DNA from: Amborella trichopoda | Lineage: Eukaryota > Streptophyta > Magnoliopsida > Amborellales > Amborellaceae | Direction: 5' to 3' | Assembly: GCF_000471905.2 (NCBI RefSeq) | Contig: NW_006500346.1 | Location: 3,579,747-3,643,746 of the forward strand | Length of the DNA: 64,000 nt | Shown: piece after piece, positions 35,124 to 46,419 of the stretch | Numbering within the stretch: the stretch's first letter is position 1 | How the letters are laid out: each line of letters starts with the position of its first letter | Notes under the pieces: generated by a model | What the model was told of the DNA's origin: nothing | What the model saw: only the letters and a program-made list of their open reading frames with translations | Databases searched by the model: none | Position numbers and translations under genes: made by a program

Positions 35124-36683
35124 TGTGGAAATTATAAACCTGCACTTATTTTTTGGTACAATATTTTTTTTATTTTTATCTATATTCATATTAGGAAGGT
35201 GGTTCATTGAATATGTTACTTTCTTTAATAATACATAGTTTTGTATCCTCTATAAATTGGGGTTTTTGTTCACATCTTTAATAAGCACTGAAATACATCT
35301 TCCACGGGGCTTAAGGCCCCAAATATACAAAAATATATTTTCTAACATAGTATCAAAGAGTCATAGACTCCTCAACTTCAAATTCACACTTTAAATTTGA
35401 ACTCGTAGCCTCTTTGCGCAACCTATCTGATCGATGCCACAGATTTGTTCCAAAATTTTCATATTGTTTTCTCTTCAAATCAAAGCCTAGATTTACCCAC
35501 CCAGTACTTTATTTGTTGTTTTTGTTTTCCTCACTAAATACCCAAGTTCGTTGTTCGTTAATTTGCATCACCCGTCAATTTGCATTCTCAATGCCGAAAG
35601 CATCCCGCTTCCAAAACTGCCTCTATGTAAATGTCATGTATGCAAAACCTATTTGTCCACTTTTGCACCCGAACCGCATAAGCCCACACCCTTGCTCCAA
35701 CCTATTAATCCTACTTTTGGCGGTGCAAAAACCTTTGATCTTTTTAGCTACAGCAACTCTCTGTTGCAAAAGTTCTTGCGACAATTGGAGGAAGAAAGAG
35801 GGGAAGGGGGTATTTTAGTAATGAGAGGGTTTGACGTGAAGTAGGGCTGAGAGGAAAGATGTCTATGACGTGATGGGTGATCCCATATGTCAGGTTCACT
35901 CTCTTGTTCATCTTTCAGTTGAGTCGTGTTTCGACTCTCTAATCTGAGTTTTTTTTATAAGTCGTGTTTTGACTCAATTGTTATTCAGCAAGTCATGTTT
36001 TGACTCTCTGATATGTTTCTCTGCTGAGTTGTGTTTCAACTCTTCGATCTGTTTTAAATCTTACTGTTCTCAACTCCAAATCTAAGGTCCAATTATATAT
36101 GTTGATTCAACATTGATTTATGCTGGCTCTTCCAAGTGCCTCCTATTTAATTATCGAACTTCTCGATCTTGTTTAATGATTGAGCTTTCTGATATTCAAT
36201 CCTATTGGATGATGGAGTTTTACGTTATTCCATCATGTGTGATGCTCGAGTTATTTATCTCGTTACTCAATCCTATATGCTCCGGAGGCCTGTTGATTGT
36301 TGTTATGCGATACTCTTTTATTCGAGGTGTTGGTTTCTGATGATCGCTAATTTACAGATGCTCAAGCTTCTTTAGTTCGTGCTTTGTTACTAAAACCTAC
36401 CTTCAGTTGTCCAAACTCAAGTTGCTCTCTCTTAACTCATCTTGAGTTTGAGGGGGAGTGTGGAAATTATAGAAACCCACACTTATTTTTTTGTACAATA
36501 TTTTCATTATTTTTATGTGCACCTATATTAAGAAAGTGATTCATTGCATATGTTATTTTCTTTAGTAGTACAAAGTTTTGTAACTCTATAAATTGAGGCT
36601 CTTGTTCCTATCTTGGATAAGCTCTGAAATGCATCTTCCATTTAGACATAAGACCCAAACATACAGAAATACAATTTCTAGAA
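35124..36683 (+). mobile_element. Non-autonomous LTR retrotransposon (TRIM/LARD-like, Copia-type signals)
   Basis: Two direct repeats of about 224 bases, 35124-35347 and 36459-36683, both begin TGTGGAAATTATA and share TACAATATTTT, a CTCTATAAATTG promoter block and AATGCATCTTCCA/AATACATCTTCCA. Just inside the left LTR, TAGTATCAAAGA resembles the initiator-Met-tRNA primer site TGGTATCAGAGC (9 of 12). Just before the right LTR is the purine tract GAGGGGGAG. The 1.1 kb interior has no gag or pol domain. A 97-codon frame at 35551-35844 is unrecognised. The LTRs look about four-fifths identical by eye, so the insertion is old. No clean 5-bp target duplication was found. Confidence 0.85.
35921..36042 (+). 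repeat. Four short hairpins with constant TGTTT loop
   Basis: Inside the LTR element, four 17-base units at 35921, 35959, 35990 and 36026 have the form six-base stem, TGTTT, six-base stem. The stem pairs are GAGTCG/CGACTC, AAGTCG/TGACTC, AAGTCA/TGACTC and GAGTTG/CAACTC. Start-to-start spacings are 38, 31 and 36. Confidence 0.8.
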
Positions 36684-36847
36684 AGTTTTATAGACTTTAA
36701 ACCATTTAGTAGTTCCTCCATCTGCAACCAATGGATTGCTTATTTTCAAAATTTGTTTTGTGCTTAATGGACAGGCTAAATTGCTTACAATCCAACTCTA
36801 ACAAAGGGATCACTTATGATTAAGGTTTGCTTTGTGTTTCTATGGAT

Positions 36848-37239
36848 GGAAAACATTTATATAAGGGTGAGGCTCTAAACAATCAAATTAAGGCGCACCT
36901 CAAAAATTATTAGAAAAAGGTTGTTTCAATGCTAAAAAACCATCAATTAAATCATCCCGACCTGAATATGTATGGACATGAGAAAAAATAGATTTCAAGT
37001 CTTGGGAATAATGTGTCTTGTAATGTATGATCTAGACTGTCAGTTTTTTGGATTTTCAAGTGTTCATAGATGTACTCAATCTACATTATTTTTTAACTCT
37101 AGATTTTATAATTAGATATGAAAATAAATTTTGTGGCCATCATAAAGATTTATGATACTGAAACAACACATTTTGGCACTGTTTGAAGTTGAGCCCTATT
37201 TTGATTGTTTTGGGCCTCGGCCTTATATAAACCACACCC
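36848..37239 (+). repeat. Family A MITE with 9-bp target duplication
   Basis: TCTATGGAT (36839-36847) and TTTATGGTT (37240-37248) agree at 7 of 9. The left end is GGAAAACATTTATATAAGG and the reversed right end GGGTGTGGTTTATATAAGG. Inner arms share AAACAATCAAA. Confidence 0.8.
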
Positions 37240-37550
37240 TTTATGGTTGATCTACTTTGTTTGCATCTAGGTACATAAAGGCAATTAATTCATCAAGTAA
37301 TAGTTCTGCATGCAAGATCGAATATTGAAGATCCAAGATTTTCACACTGAATGGGTAGAAGGGTTTTATGTAACAAAAGGAATTGCAAATCCATGAGGCA
37401 CAAGGGTCTGTTTGGTTGGACAACTTGCATCTAGATATTCCTGTTGTGCTACAAGGTCGTCTCAACACTAAAACAATAGGAGTTTGGAACATTCCTATAG
37501 TTGAAAACCACCACATTTTTGCTGGTCATTTACTGTAAAATCCCTTGTAA

Positions 37551-37596
37551 TGAATCATCATCATCATAGTGTTTTCCTAACTATTTTAGGCCGGCC
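37551..37596 (-). mobile_element. Minimal RTE LINE end (46 bp) with 13-bp target duplication
   Basis: AAATCCCTTGTAA (37538-37550) and AAATCCCTTGCAA (37597-37609) flank TCATCATCATCATAGT and TTCCTAACTATTTTAGGCCG, the reversed terminal tail of RTE elements. Nearly the whole element is absent, an extreme 5' truncation. Confidence 0.75.
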
Positions 37597-37609
37597 AAAT
37601 CCCTTGCAA

Positions 37610-38050
37610 AGGATGCCAACCTTAAATCTTTAAAAACTTCATTTTCATTCAATGCTAGTATTGATGATAGTGTTTGACTTGTGGACCAACTTAACACACT
37701 GACCACCTTAACAAATTGGGGAAATCACGATCACTTTGTATACTTTTTCTTTTTTATGTGCCTAGAAGGAATAACATTTTATGAATGTTTTCTTTTTTAT
37801 GTGCCTAGAAGGAATAACATTTTATGAATGAAGAGAGACTGTCTAAATTATTGGATGGTGAGAACTAGGCCTTTAAGAACTCAAAATTCGATGTCTTTCT
37901 TGTGAAAAATGTTAAATTGGCTATTCTAAAATGGGTCCTAGAACTTCGGATAAAAAAAATTCCATGATACAACTCTTCTAAGAATAAAAGGATTAGAGAT
38001 AAATAATTTAAGAATTCTGAGCTTCTTACCTCTACATATTAGTTTTAAAA
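37610..38050. other. Intergenic with a 42-bp tandem duplication
   Basis: TTTTCTTTTTTATGTGCCTA and the following AGAAGGAATAACATTTTATG occur twice in tandem at about 37745-37826. No gene is recognised. Confidence 0.55.
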
Positions 38051-38056
38051 AATTAG

Positions 38057-38401
38057 ACGAAAAAGGGTGCCAACTATAGAACTAAGGTCCACCTGAAAAA
38101 TCTATCCAAAACGTTTGTTAAACTTTTATGGTGGCCAAAAAACTTGTTTTCTTTATTAATTATGAAATTTAGAAGTCCAAATGGTACAGATCAAGTAGAT
38201 CTACAAGCACTCAAAAATCTTGGAATGGACAGTCTAGATAATATGCTACGAGATGTGCTATTTTTAGTATTTGAATTTTTTTTTAATATTTATGCATCTC
38301 AAGGCTAAGAGATTTTTGGACACCAGAATGACCTTTTCGAATGGATTTTGAGGTGCACCTTATTTCTACCATATAAGTTTGACACCTTATACAAACTTTT
38401 T
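38057..38401 (-). repeat. Family A MITE with shortened left terminus
   Basis: The left end, GAAAAAGGGTGCCAAC, lacks the usual TTTATATA segment. The right end TTGACACCTTATACAAACTT is typical, as is the GAGGTGCACCTTATTT arm. Confidence 0.65.
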
Positions 38402-38814
38402 CTATTAACAATGATATATATTTTTTCCATAGAACATGAATGAAATAATAACAAAATTCCTCTTTAAACATTGATCAGCAGAATTTTTACCTTGAAAGCA
38501 TGTCGATGAGAATCATAAGATGGCCTTGCATTCCAAGTTTGTGGAGACTCCATGTTGTACACACATAAAATTTTGGGAAATGTTTATCCAAAAATACAAT
38601 TTTGCCAAATTGACTGATGGAAATTGTATAATTTGTGGCCATAATTTATATTTTAAGTTTTACATTATAATAAACATGCTCTATACACCATTTTCTACAT
38701 TCTTTTGCCAAACAGAATGATCCACAACTTTATATCATGAAAGCCCCAAATAACTCAACTTAACCGGTGCCTTGAAATTTAGACGCTTCAAATTTCACAA
38801 CTAGGTATTGGGGG

Positions 38815-39177
38815 GGTGCTAGCACCACGGCCCAACCCCTTTCTTGAAACAAAAGCTTGTTTGTCTCAAGAAATTTTTTTATACGGATTAGGGAGTTAGC
38901 TTATTTGCAGGTGTTAGTGAGCGTTTTTTTATATAGACTGAGGAGTTTGCTTTTTTAAAGGTGTTAGCGGGTGGTGTCAATAAAATTGAAAAAACCACAA
39001 CATGATAACTAAGAATGGAGGTGCTAGCACCAAGACTCAACCCCTTTCTTAAAACAAAAACTTGTTTGTGCCAAGAAAAGGTTTGAGGGTGCTAGTATAT
39101 ATCACGTCCACCGTGGGGTTCAAACTCACGACCACAAGGGAAAAAACCTTCCGCTCTACCAATTGAGCTAGATGCAC
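38815..39177 (-). mobile_element. tRNA-derived SINE, with a second body copy
   Basis: On the minus strand a tRNA-like head starts near 39177. It has the A box TAGCTCAATTGG, then TAGAGCGGAAGG, and the B box GAGTTTGAACC about 35 bases further on. The body runs to about 39017 and includes AAAGGGGTTGAGTCTTGGTG and GCTAGCACC. A second copy of the body without a head follows at 38815-38880. The head cannot be a working tRNA, because its acceptor ends do not pair and no anticodon arm is credible. Confidence 0.75.
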
Positions 39178-39179
39178 TA

Positions 39180-40335
39180 ATAAAATATTCAGACCATCAT
39201 TTCATCCTTGCACATGGGCCATGCTAATCTTTTATATATCGTTCCAATTTTATCATAATTTTTTTTTTGGGAAAATAAAAAAGTGGTAAGTAGATACTAG
39301 ACAATTCCTTGCATGTTAAGTTTTGCATGTACATTATTTTTCCCAATTTAAAATATACACATCAACATTCTCGTCGTGGTTTATTAAAGTGAATGTTAGC
39401 ACTATTTATCAGCCCATGGTCCCGTGAAAAGTGTGTTTTGTCCTTGGCTTATATTTAATCCATTGTCTTTTATCTTCTATAGTTCTAAATAATATATTTA
39501 TTTTATAACAAAGGCAAAAAGTGAAAAGTGGGGATGTTTGAACGTTGGACAAAAAGTGAATGACACCCTCCTAGGAGACATAGAAGTGCACATTTGAGAG
39601 ATTAAAATAGTTAATTGGATTATTAAAGAATGATTAGGACCTTTGAGCTTCCATGCTTCTTTTTACCAAGTATCCATAATCCACGATCCATAATCCTTAA
39701 TAAAGGAGTGTAGGAAATCAAGGTAACCATCATCAGTGGACTAATGTGCTCATGATTCAACTTGTAAGTAGAGAGAGAGCAGAAACTCAATCAGGATGAC
39801 TCCAGTAGCTAAGACAACGATGAGAGCTTTGGTAGCAGGTACTACAATATGATGTGGGTATCAGAACATGACATTTAGAGTTTTATTTATGTTGAGATCA
39901 GAGTTAAAATTGAAAAAAAAAAAAAAACACAAAAAAAAACACTTGAGTTTCAATTCCACAAGGGCATTTCCATTAAAGTTTTAAGGTGCTTACGTTCCAT
40001 ATGTCGCATTTATGTGAAAAATATTAATATCCTTTTACTCAATGATTAAGCTCTTTATAGAAAAAAAATTCCTTACAAGGAAAAAAATTGATGACTTCTT
40101 AGTAAGTACGTCGATTGATCGTAGTTCAGTTTGGGCTTAAATTGTGTTTTGAATAGTTGTTAAGGACATACAAACCTTCTATAATTTATATTATTTGAAT
40201 TACATAAAATAAAAATTAGAGCAGTTATGTATAGATTATATGTAAATTCAATGTATGGGAACATTTTAAAAAGACGATTTTCGATCTAGATCACCTGTTT
40301 AGATGAGAATCGGTTATATATATATATATATATAT
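39180..40335. other. Intergenic, no gene recognised
   Basis: AT-rich sequence with poly-A runs near 39915-39940 and an AT dinucleotide tract at 40316-40338. No coding frame or repeat boundary could be supported. Confidence 0.4.
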
Positions 40336-40339
40336 ATAT

Positions 40340-40670
40340 GAACGAAAAAATGATCCTATATGACTCTTTCACACCCATGTGTGTAGGACCTCAAATGATC
40401 ACCATTAAATTTGGTACGGATTTATAGAAAAGTCAAGTCCTACACCCATGTGATATATATATGAGAAAAGGAACCTATAGGACCCTCTCTCACCCATATG
40501 TGTAGGACCTCAAATGATCACCATTAAATTTGGTACGGATCTATAGAAAAGTCAAGTCCTACACCCATGTGATACCTTTTTTAGAGATCCGGGCCAACTT
40601 TAATGGTGATCCTTTGGGGTCCTACACACATGGGTGTGAGAGGGTTTTATAGGATCATTATATAGATAGG
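40340..40670. repeat. Family E MITE with duplicated left arm
   Basis: The left arm (ATGATCCTATATGACTCTTT, CACACCCATGTGTGTAGGAC, TGATCACCATTAAATTTGG) is present twice in tandem. The single right arm reads, reversed, AATGATCCTATAAAACCCTC then CACACCCATGTGTGTAGGAC. It is related to the nested copy at 14341-14510. Confidence 0.75.
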
Positions 40671-40879
40671 AAGATATGAACCTAATGGCCCAGATTGAAT
40701 TTGGGCCGATCTGACAATCACAGATGCCCGATAATATTTGAAGTTTAATTTTTTTTTCTACAAATCCAAATCACTTGAAATTTTAGATCTGTGTTTATAA
40801 AAAATAAATAAATATTCGAAAAATATCAAAAAAATATTTTATAGGAAAAAATTTTATGGGCCGATTTTGATTTATGTTT

Positions 40880-40970
40880 AATCCCCCCTCTATAACCCCA
40901 TGACAAAAATTTATGGGCTCGAACTCACAACTACAAGGAAAAAATCCCCACTCTATAACCCCATTTTGAT
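40880..40970 (-). repeat. SINE fragment with tRNA-like B box
   Basis: The minus strand reads TTATAGAGTGGGG, TTCCTTGTAGTTGTGAGTTC and GAGCCCATA. It resembles the head of the SINE at 39177 with a damaged A box. The CTCTATAACCCCAT string occurs at both ends of the fragment and may be a target duplication. Confidence 0.5.
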
Positions 40971-40974
40971 TTAT

Positions 40975-41640
40975 TTTTAATATATTTTCTAGATTATCAA
41001 TTTGGATTGATCCAAACCCATTCCGAATCACTATTCAATGATATGACACATAAATGTGACTGTGAGCAAAACGATCCACCCCACCGATCTAAGTTTTGAA
41101 AAACTACATGAAGAAAGGCCATTATACTATGGCCCAGACCAGATGACATATGGGTCGTAATCCAAGACCGGATCGGCATGGAACACCACCCAGGCACAAA
41201 CCAGAACCGTTTACGACAGGCGGCTATCGGAGGAATGCACTGTGAAATCTGGATTGGGGTAGTGAAACCAGTTCGGTGCATTTAATTACGTACGGCGCGC
41301 TTTACACGATTGCTCATTAAAGTAACTATTATGTCGATGGTAGCCTTACTTGATTTTGAAAAGCTTGCACCCAACTTCGAAAGCAAGAAAAAGTGGACTT
41401 CTCAACTAATGAACCTTTAAAATGTTATTGAATTGTAAGAACCTTAAAAGAAAAGCCAACATGCTACATACTTGGTCCCACCCCGCTCCTCCTATCTTGG
41501 AAGAGAATCTAACAACACCATTTACCTTATTTCTTGTCGTTGATTGTGTAAGTTATAAGTTTAATAATTGGAACCCAAATTAGTTTAAATGTTATCGAAT
41601 TTATCACCAAATCGACATTGGATTTTGTAGAGGGGGTGGT
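40975..41640. other. Intergenic, no gene recognised
   Basis: No open frame or repeat with recognisable domains or termini. A 94-codon minus-strand frame (40997-41281) shows no family resemblance. Confidence 0.4.
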
Positions 41641-41643
41641 TTG

Positions 41644-42088
41644 TAGAGGTGAGAATTTACTTGTGGATTCGAAACCTAAATTTCATACCCTATCTAGATT
41701 TGGGTATGGATCCAAGATTTGGATCTAACGGGTTGGATCCAAATATTTAATTTGGATCTGAATAATAATATTTAGATTGGATTTAGGTACAGGTGGATCC
41801 GATCTGGATCTGGCCTAGTTATTAAAATATTTTGTATTATTTTATATATGTACATATATGTTATATGGTATTTTTTTTATTGTATATTATTTTATAGATA
41901 CAAAAGATTTCTTTTGGATCTGATAGGGTCCAAGTCTGGATCAGAATCCCATGTATACTTTACAGATTTAGATCCAGAATCGAATATTTTGGATCCATTT
42001 GAATTCAGATCCAGATCGCATGTATACTTTTGGATCCAAATCTGGATCCCAGTAGATCCGGACATGATTCGAGCCATTCTCAGCCCTA
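41644..42088. repeat. Family B hAT-like MITE with 8-bp target duplication
   Basis: GTGGTTTG (41636-41643) and GTGGTTTC (42089-42096) flank the ends TAGAGGTGAGAATTT and, reversed, TAGGGCTGAGAATGG. The body is rich in GGATCCAAAT and AGATCCAGAT words. It is 445 bp and noncoding. Confidence 0.8.
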
Positions 42089-42099
42089 GTGGTTTCTTT

Positions 42100-42760
42100 A
42101 AGGTTGCAAACTTTTTTTTGTAGAAGCAAGATTACAAAATTTTATGTCATCTATTTTAGTTGACAGCAGTGTAGATTTGACACATTTTTTTAAGACAGTG
42201 TCAAAAAATGATAGATATTTTAAGATAGTGGTAAATTTACACCATCTTAATAAAATAGACGATGTGGATTACTACAACCTTATTTTGATAAGTAGGTTAC
42301 ATAAACTGTCTCCTTTTATAGATGGCAAGTGTTGAGGGAGCTGAAAAAGTCATGTACTTCCATTGGCAAATGACATGCTTAGGTAGAATATTTAATTGAT
42401 AATTTGGGATCGAATTGCCATGTATGTGCTTCCAAGAAGAAGGGGATTTTAATTATATCAACATGTTAATCCAACCATCTAAAACTAGGACTATATGTGT
42501 GCCATGGGCTGATTACTTCTAGGCAGATCCAATGTAGCTAATGAAGTTGTTTTTCTTTTTTGTTTAGGTTGGTTGGTTGGATGCTGCTTATCAAATCCAA
42601 ATTTAGGGTCTTAAATTATCGTGGGAAGGAACAAATGTACATTTTGGTCCAGCATGAGCGTATATATAAGTCATGAACTAGTTGGACTAGATTGAACCAT
42701 GCCTATAGACAACAAACAAGAATGTTGTCGGCTAGTTAATTTAAGGGTTTGTCTATAAAA
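42100..42760. other. Intergenic, no gene recognised
   Basis: AT-rich, no supportable feature. Confidence 0.4.
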
Positions 42761-42762
42761 AA

Positions 42763-42960
42763 ACCATTTACCTTTTGTACAATGAGGTAACAACTATTTC
42801 CATTTATTAGATGTCAATTTGGATGGCTTGCGGTGATTCGCGAAGTTCAATAATTCTAGAATTTTGTGTCTAATCAATGACACTCTTATAACTACCAATT
42901 TTGAAATCTAAGGGATACTAATGATTATGACCTTTTTGTATAAAAAATAAATGGTCTATT
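42763..42960. repeat. Family C MITE, diverged
   Basis: The left arm ACCATTTACCTTTTGTACAA and the reversed right arm GACCATTTATTTTTTATACA match the family C ends. The interior is poorly conserved. Confidence 0.55.
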
Positions 42961-43630
42961 CATAAACAATCCTTTAAAGCAAACTGGTTCACTCTTTTGG
43001 GGACCCTGGACTGCCACAAACAAGTTAACCCTGAACTCCCACAAACAAGTTGCACTAAATCTAACCCTTTGAATACACTGTATATTGCACTTCGCCGTTG
43101 AGGCACTTAGGCTCGGGACGTCGTTGTTTCGAATCTCAAAATTAGGTCTTGACTCATGGGGTTCTAAGCCCGTCCCCTTAGTCTTATTTGGGTTTTCCCA
43201 AATCTAACTAAGAATGTCAATCGTCATAAATATTTCTAAAAAAATTGGATAATTGAGAATGATTCCGTGGTTTTTTAGCCCATAATTACTAGCCTTCTAA
43301 TCCAGTCCGACTCGGCGAGTTCTGGCTTGTATAATAAGTCTTCGGAACACTAGCATATACTTAGATGAGAACACTAGGGACCACAACACATATATATGCT
43401 TCCATTTCCATTTCACCTAATGTATGCACACAAGAAGGAAAGCGTTCATTGCAAAGCCTGTATGGGGTACGAGGTACAAAGTTTGAAGACTTATCTAAGG
43501 CCAGTGGAGAGTGACCCCACCATGCTACAAGGACACTTAGATTATTTTATTTTATTTTTTATTTTTTAAGTTGAGAGGGGCCCCACTTGATTGAATGCAT
43601 GCCACAAGGACACGTAGTTTTTTTTTTCTT

Positions 43631-44826
43631 GGAAAAATTACGAATATATCTATTATAGTTTACGTTATTGCAAAACTACCTGTTAGTTTTTATTATTACC
43701 TATATGTGAATTTTTTTCATATCATAACGAAAATAAAAAAAAAGAAGACAATTTTACCATTTTTTTGGTTGTTGAACAACCGAATTCAATGGATTTTCGG
43801 TTGTTCAACAACTAAAATCAAATCAAACCAATTTGAACCGAAATTTTTTTCGTAGGTACTCTTTATATTCTTTGAATTCTTGCTTTTTCAGTTGTCGAAC
43901 AATCAAATTCAATGGATTTTCGGTTGTTCAACAACCGAAATCCTAAATAAACATAAGAAATAGTTTAAACCCTATGGTATAGAGAGAATGGATAAACATA
44001 GGAGAGAGAATAGATAAGAGTTTAAACCTACTCACGGTACATAAGAGAGATAATGGATAAACATAGAAGAGAATTTAAAGGATAAGGAAGAGTTTAAACC
44101 CATCTATAGAGAGAGAATGGATAAACATTTGGTGGGCGCTTCTATACCCTTTAAACTCTCCCCTATGTTTATCCATTATCTCTCTATTCCTTAGATTAGG
44201 TGGGTTTAAACTCTTCCCATGTTTATCCAATTCGTTTAAACTCTTCCTTATGTTTATCCATTCTCTTTTTATACCTTAGGGTTTAAACTCTTAATTATGT
44301 TTATCCATTCTCTCTCTACAATGACTTATCTACGTGGATAAACATCACGAATAGTTTAAAGGAAAATACGAGTAAAGCATGGGTGAAAGAAAGGTATAGA
44401 GGATTTCGGCTGTCGAACAACAAAAAAAATCCATTGAATTCGGTTGTTTAACTATCGAAAAAGGGAAAATCTAAACAACCGAAAAAGGGAACATCGATAG
44501 AGAGAATAGGCAGCCTACCTAGAAAAAAAATTTGGTTCTTCAACAACTGAAAATTTTGAAATAATAGGCAGCATACCTATGAAAAAATCTGGTCAACAAA
44601 ATTTTGAATTTTGGCTTTTTAAAAAACCGAAATTTGTCTGATTTCTGTGGTTAAACCACCGAAAATCCATTGAATTTGGTTATTGAACAACCAAAAAAGG
44701 GTAAAATTGTTTTTTTTTAAAAAAAATTCGTTATGACATGAAAAAATAGACAGATATATAATAACAAAAACTATTCGATTGTTTTGTAATAATACAAACT
44801 ATAATAGATATATACGTAATTTTCTC
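43631..44826. mobile_element. Large fold-back element, about 1.2 kb
   Basis: The outer arms of about 105 bases are inverted copies. The left begins GGAAAAATTACGAATATATC, and the right, reversed, GAGAAAATTACGTATATATC; both continue through TATTATAGTTT and CATAACGAA. Inside lie several CGGTTGTTCAACAACCG-type palindromes joined by AATTCAATGGATTTTCGG. Toward the centre near 44140 are at least seven copies of ATGTTTATCCATTCTCTCTC, reversed on the left half and forward on the right half. No coding region exists. A transcript of either strand would fold into a long hairpin. Confidence 0.8.
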
Positions 44827-45240
44827 TCTTTTTCTGTTTTTTTGTTAAATGAGTTTTGCAATGACATTTTTTAATTGCCCTACAGTTTCTAAGCCATATA
44901 ATTTCCCAAAACGAAATGGAATAACCTTATTCATTGCTCGAGGAAAGCAACAAAACTATCCTCATTAACCCAACTTTTGGAAGAAGACAAAAAGTACCCT
45001 ATTCACCAGGTAACAGCCAAAGAGAAATTTGTGCACATGGAAGCACTTTCACAGTACTATCAAAAGACAAAGAAGAGCAAAACACTCACTATTTGTGGGA
45101 TCTAACCATCTAAAAATGCTTTTCCTAACTGGAAGTCTAATATAGGTATTAATTGACTAACTGTTGTAAGCGTGTACCGTATCATTTTCTCATTACAACT
45201 CACAAGTTTAAAAAGGGCGCAGTTACACCATTTTTATAAG

Positions 45241-45637
45241 GGAAAAGTTCATATAGAGCTGAGGCTCTAAACAATCAAATTAGAGCCTACCTCAACAATT
45301 TCACTAGAGGAGGTCGCTTTGATGCCTAAATATCCCCAAATTGATCATCTCGATATCAAGTTGCATGGACATGAGAAAAAAATGGATTTCAAGTTTTGGA
45401 AATAGTGTATTTTTGTAACGCATTTATGGACTGTCAATTTTCAATATTTTCAAGTTTTCATAGATATGTCGACCAAAAGTATTTTTGAAGCTTTAAAGTT
45501 TATAAATAAAAATGAAAATATTTTTTTAAGGCTATTACAAATATTTCCAATATTGAAACCACATTTCTTGACACTATTTGGAGGTATGTTCTAATTTGAT
45601 TGTTTAGAGCCCAGGCTCTATACAAACTGCACCTTTT
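45241..45637 (+). repeat. Family A MITE with near-perfect 9-bp target duplication
   Basis: TTTTATAAG (45232-45240) and TTTTATAAT (45638-45646) flank the element. It begins GGAAAAGTTCATATAGAGC and ends GGCTCTATACAAACTGCACC plus a short T run. Confidence 0.75.
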
Positions 45638-45675
45638 TTTTATAATATCCTTGCAGGGAAAAAGCTTAAATAAGG

Positions 45676-46050
45676 TCCGAAAAAATTTACATAAGGTTGC
45701 AACCTTAAAATATAGAATTAAATATGCACCTCAAAAATCCATCCGAAAAAGTTGTTTAGTGTTGAAAAATCCTCTAATTGATCGTATCGACATCGGGATG
45801 TATGAATATGAAAGAAAATAAAAAATATTTTGAATCCCCGAAATAGTGCATCTTACAACATATTATCTAGACCATCCATTTTCAAGATTTTCATATGTTT
45901 GTAGATCTATTTGGTTTTAACTATTTCTAGAGTTTAAAATTTTATAATTAGATAAAAAAATAGATTTTTAGATATTCATGATAAATTTGTATACTAAAAT
46001 AACATGTTATGATAAATTTTGGAGATGCAACTTAATTGGATTGTTATGAA
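45676..46050 (+). repeat. Family A MITE
   Basis: Begins near CGAAAAAATTTACATAAGG, followed by TTGCAACCTTAAAATATAG and the full set of internal blocks. The right end breaks off after TTAATTGGATTGTTATG, where the next copy begins. Confidence 0.7.
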
Positions 46051-46415
46051 AATAAACATGTTAGGTGCACCTTAAAAACTCAACATACAAGATTCTCCTG
46101 AGACTAATAATAAACCTTTTAGTTGATTATCTTTGACCTTGAGATATATGAATGTGAAAGAAAAAAATGATTTATAGTCTTAAAAATAGTACCTATTGTA
46201 ACACATTATCAAGAACTTGGTTTTCAAGATTTTTAAATGCTCATAGATCCACTCGATCCATACTATCGAAGCTTTAAATTTCATAATTAGATGTGAAAAA
46301 CAAATATTGAGGTTATCACATGAATTGCTGATGCTAATACATCATATTTCGACACCATTTGGAGGTAGGCCTTACTTTGATTGTTTATGACTGCAATCTT
46401 GTGCAAACCACACCT
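46050..46415 (+). repeat. Family A MITE, adjoining the previous copy
   Basis: Starts inside the left arm (GTTAGGTGCACCTTAAAAAC) and ends CTTGTGCAAACCACACCTTA. It is in the same orientation as 45676-46050, so the pair resembles a head-to-tail dimer. Confidence 0.65.
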
Positions 46416-46419
46416 TATA

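Noticed and set aside
35414..35844. Two overlapping open frames in the LTR element as gag
   Set aside because: No CCHC zinc knuckle or capsid-like segment. The two frames compete for the same DNA and neither is recognisable.
39108..39177. A functional tRNA gene on the minus strand
   Set aside because: A and B boxes are present, but the acceptor ends do not pair, no credible anticodon arm is seen, and the sequence continues into a repeated SINE body.
43085..43140. Another tRNA-like head (GTTTCGAATCTC)
   Set aside because: The B-box match is partial, and the A box and any repeat body are not convincing.
43769..44830. A CRISPR-like array from regularly recurring short repeats
   Set aside because: Repeats are palindromic, unevenly spaced and mirrored about a centre, and the genome is eukaryotic. 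A fold-back transposon explains them.
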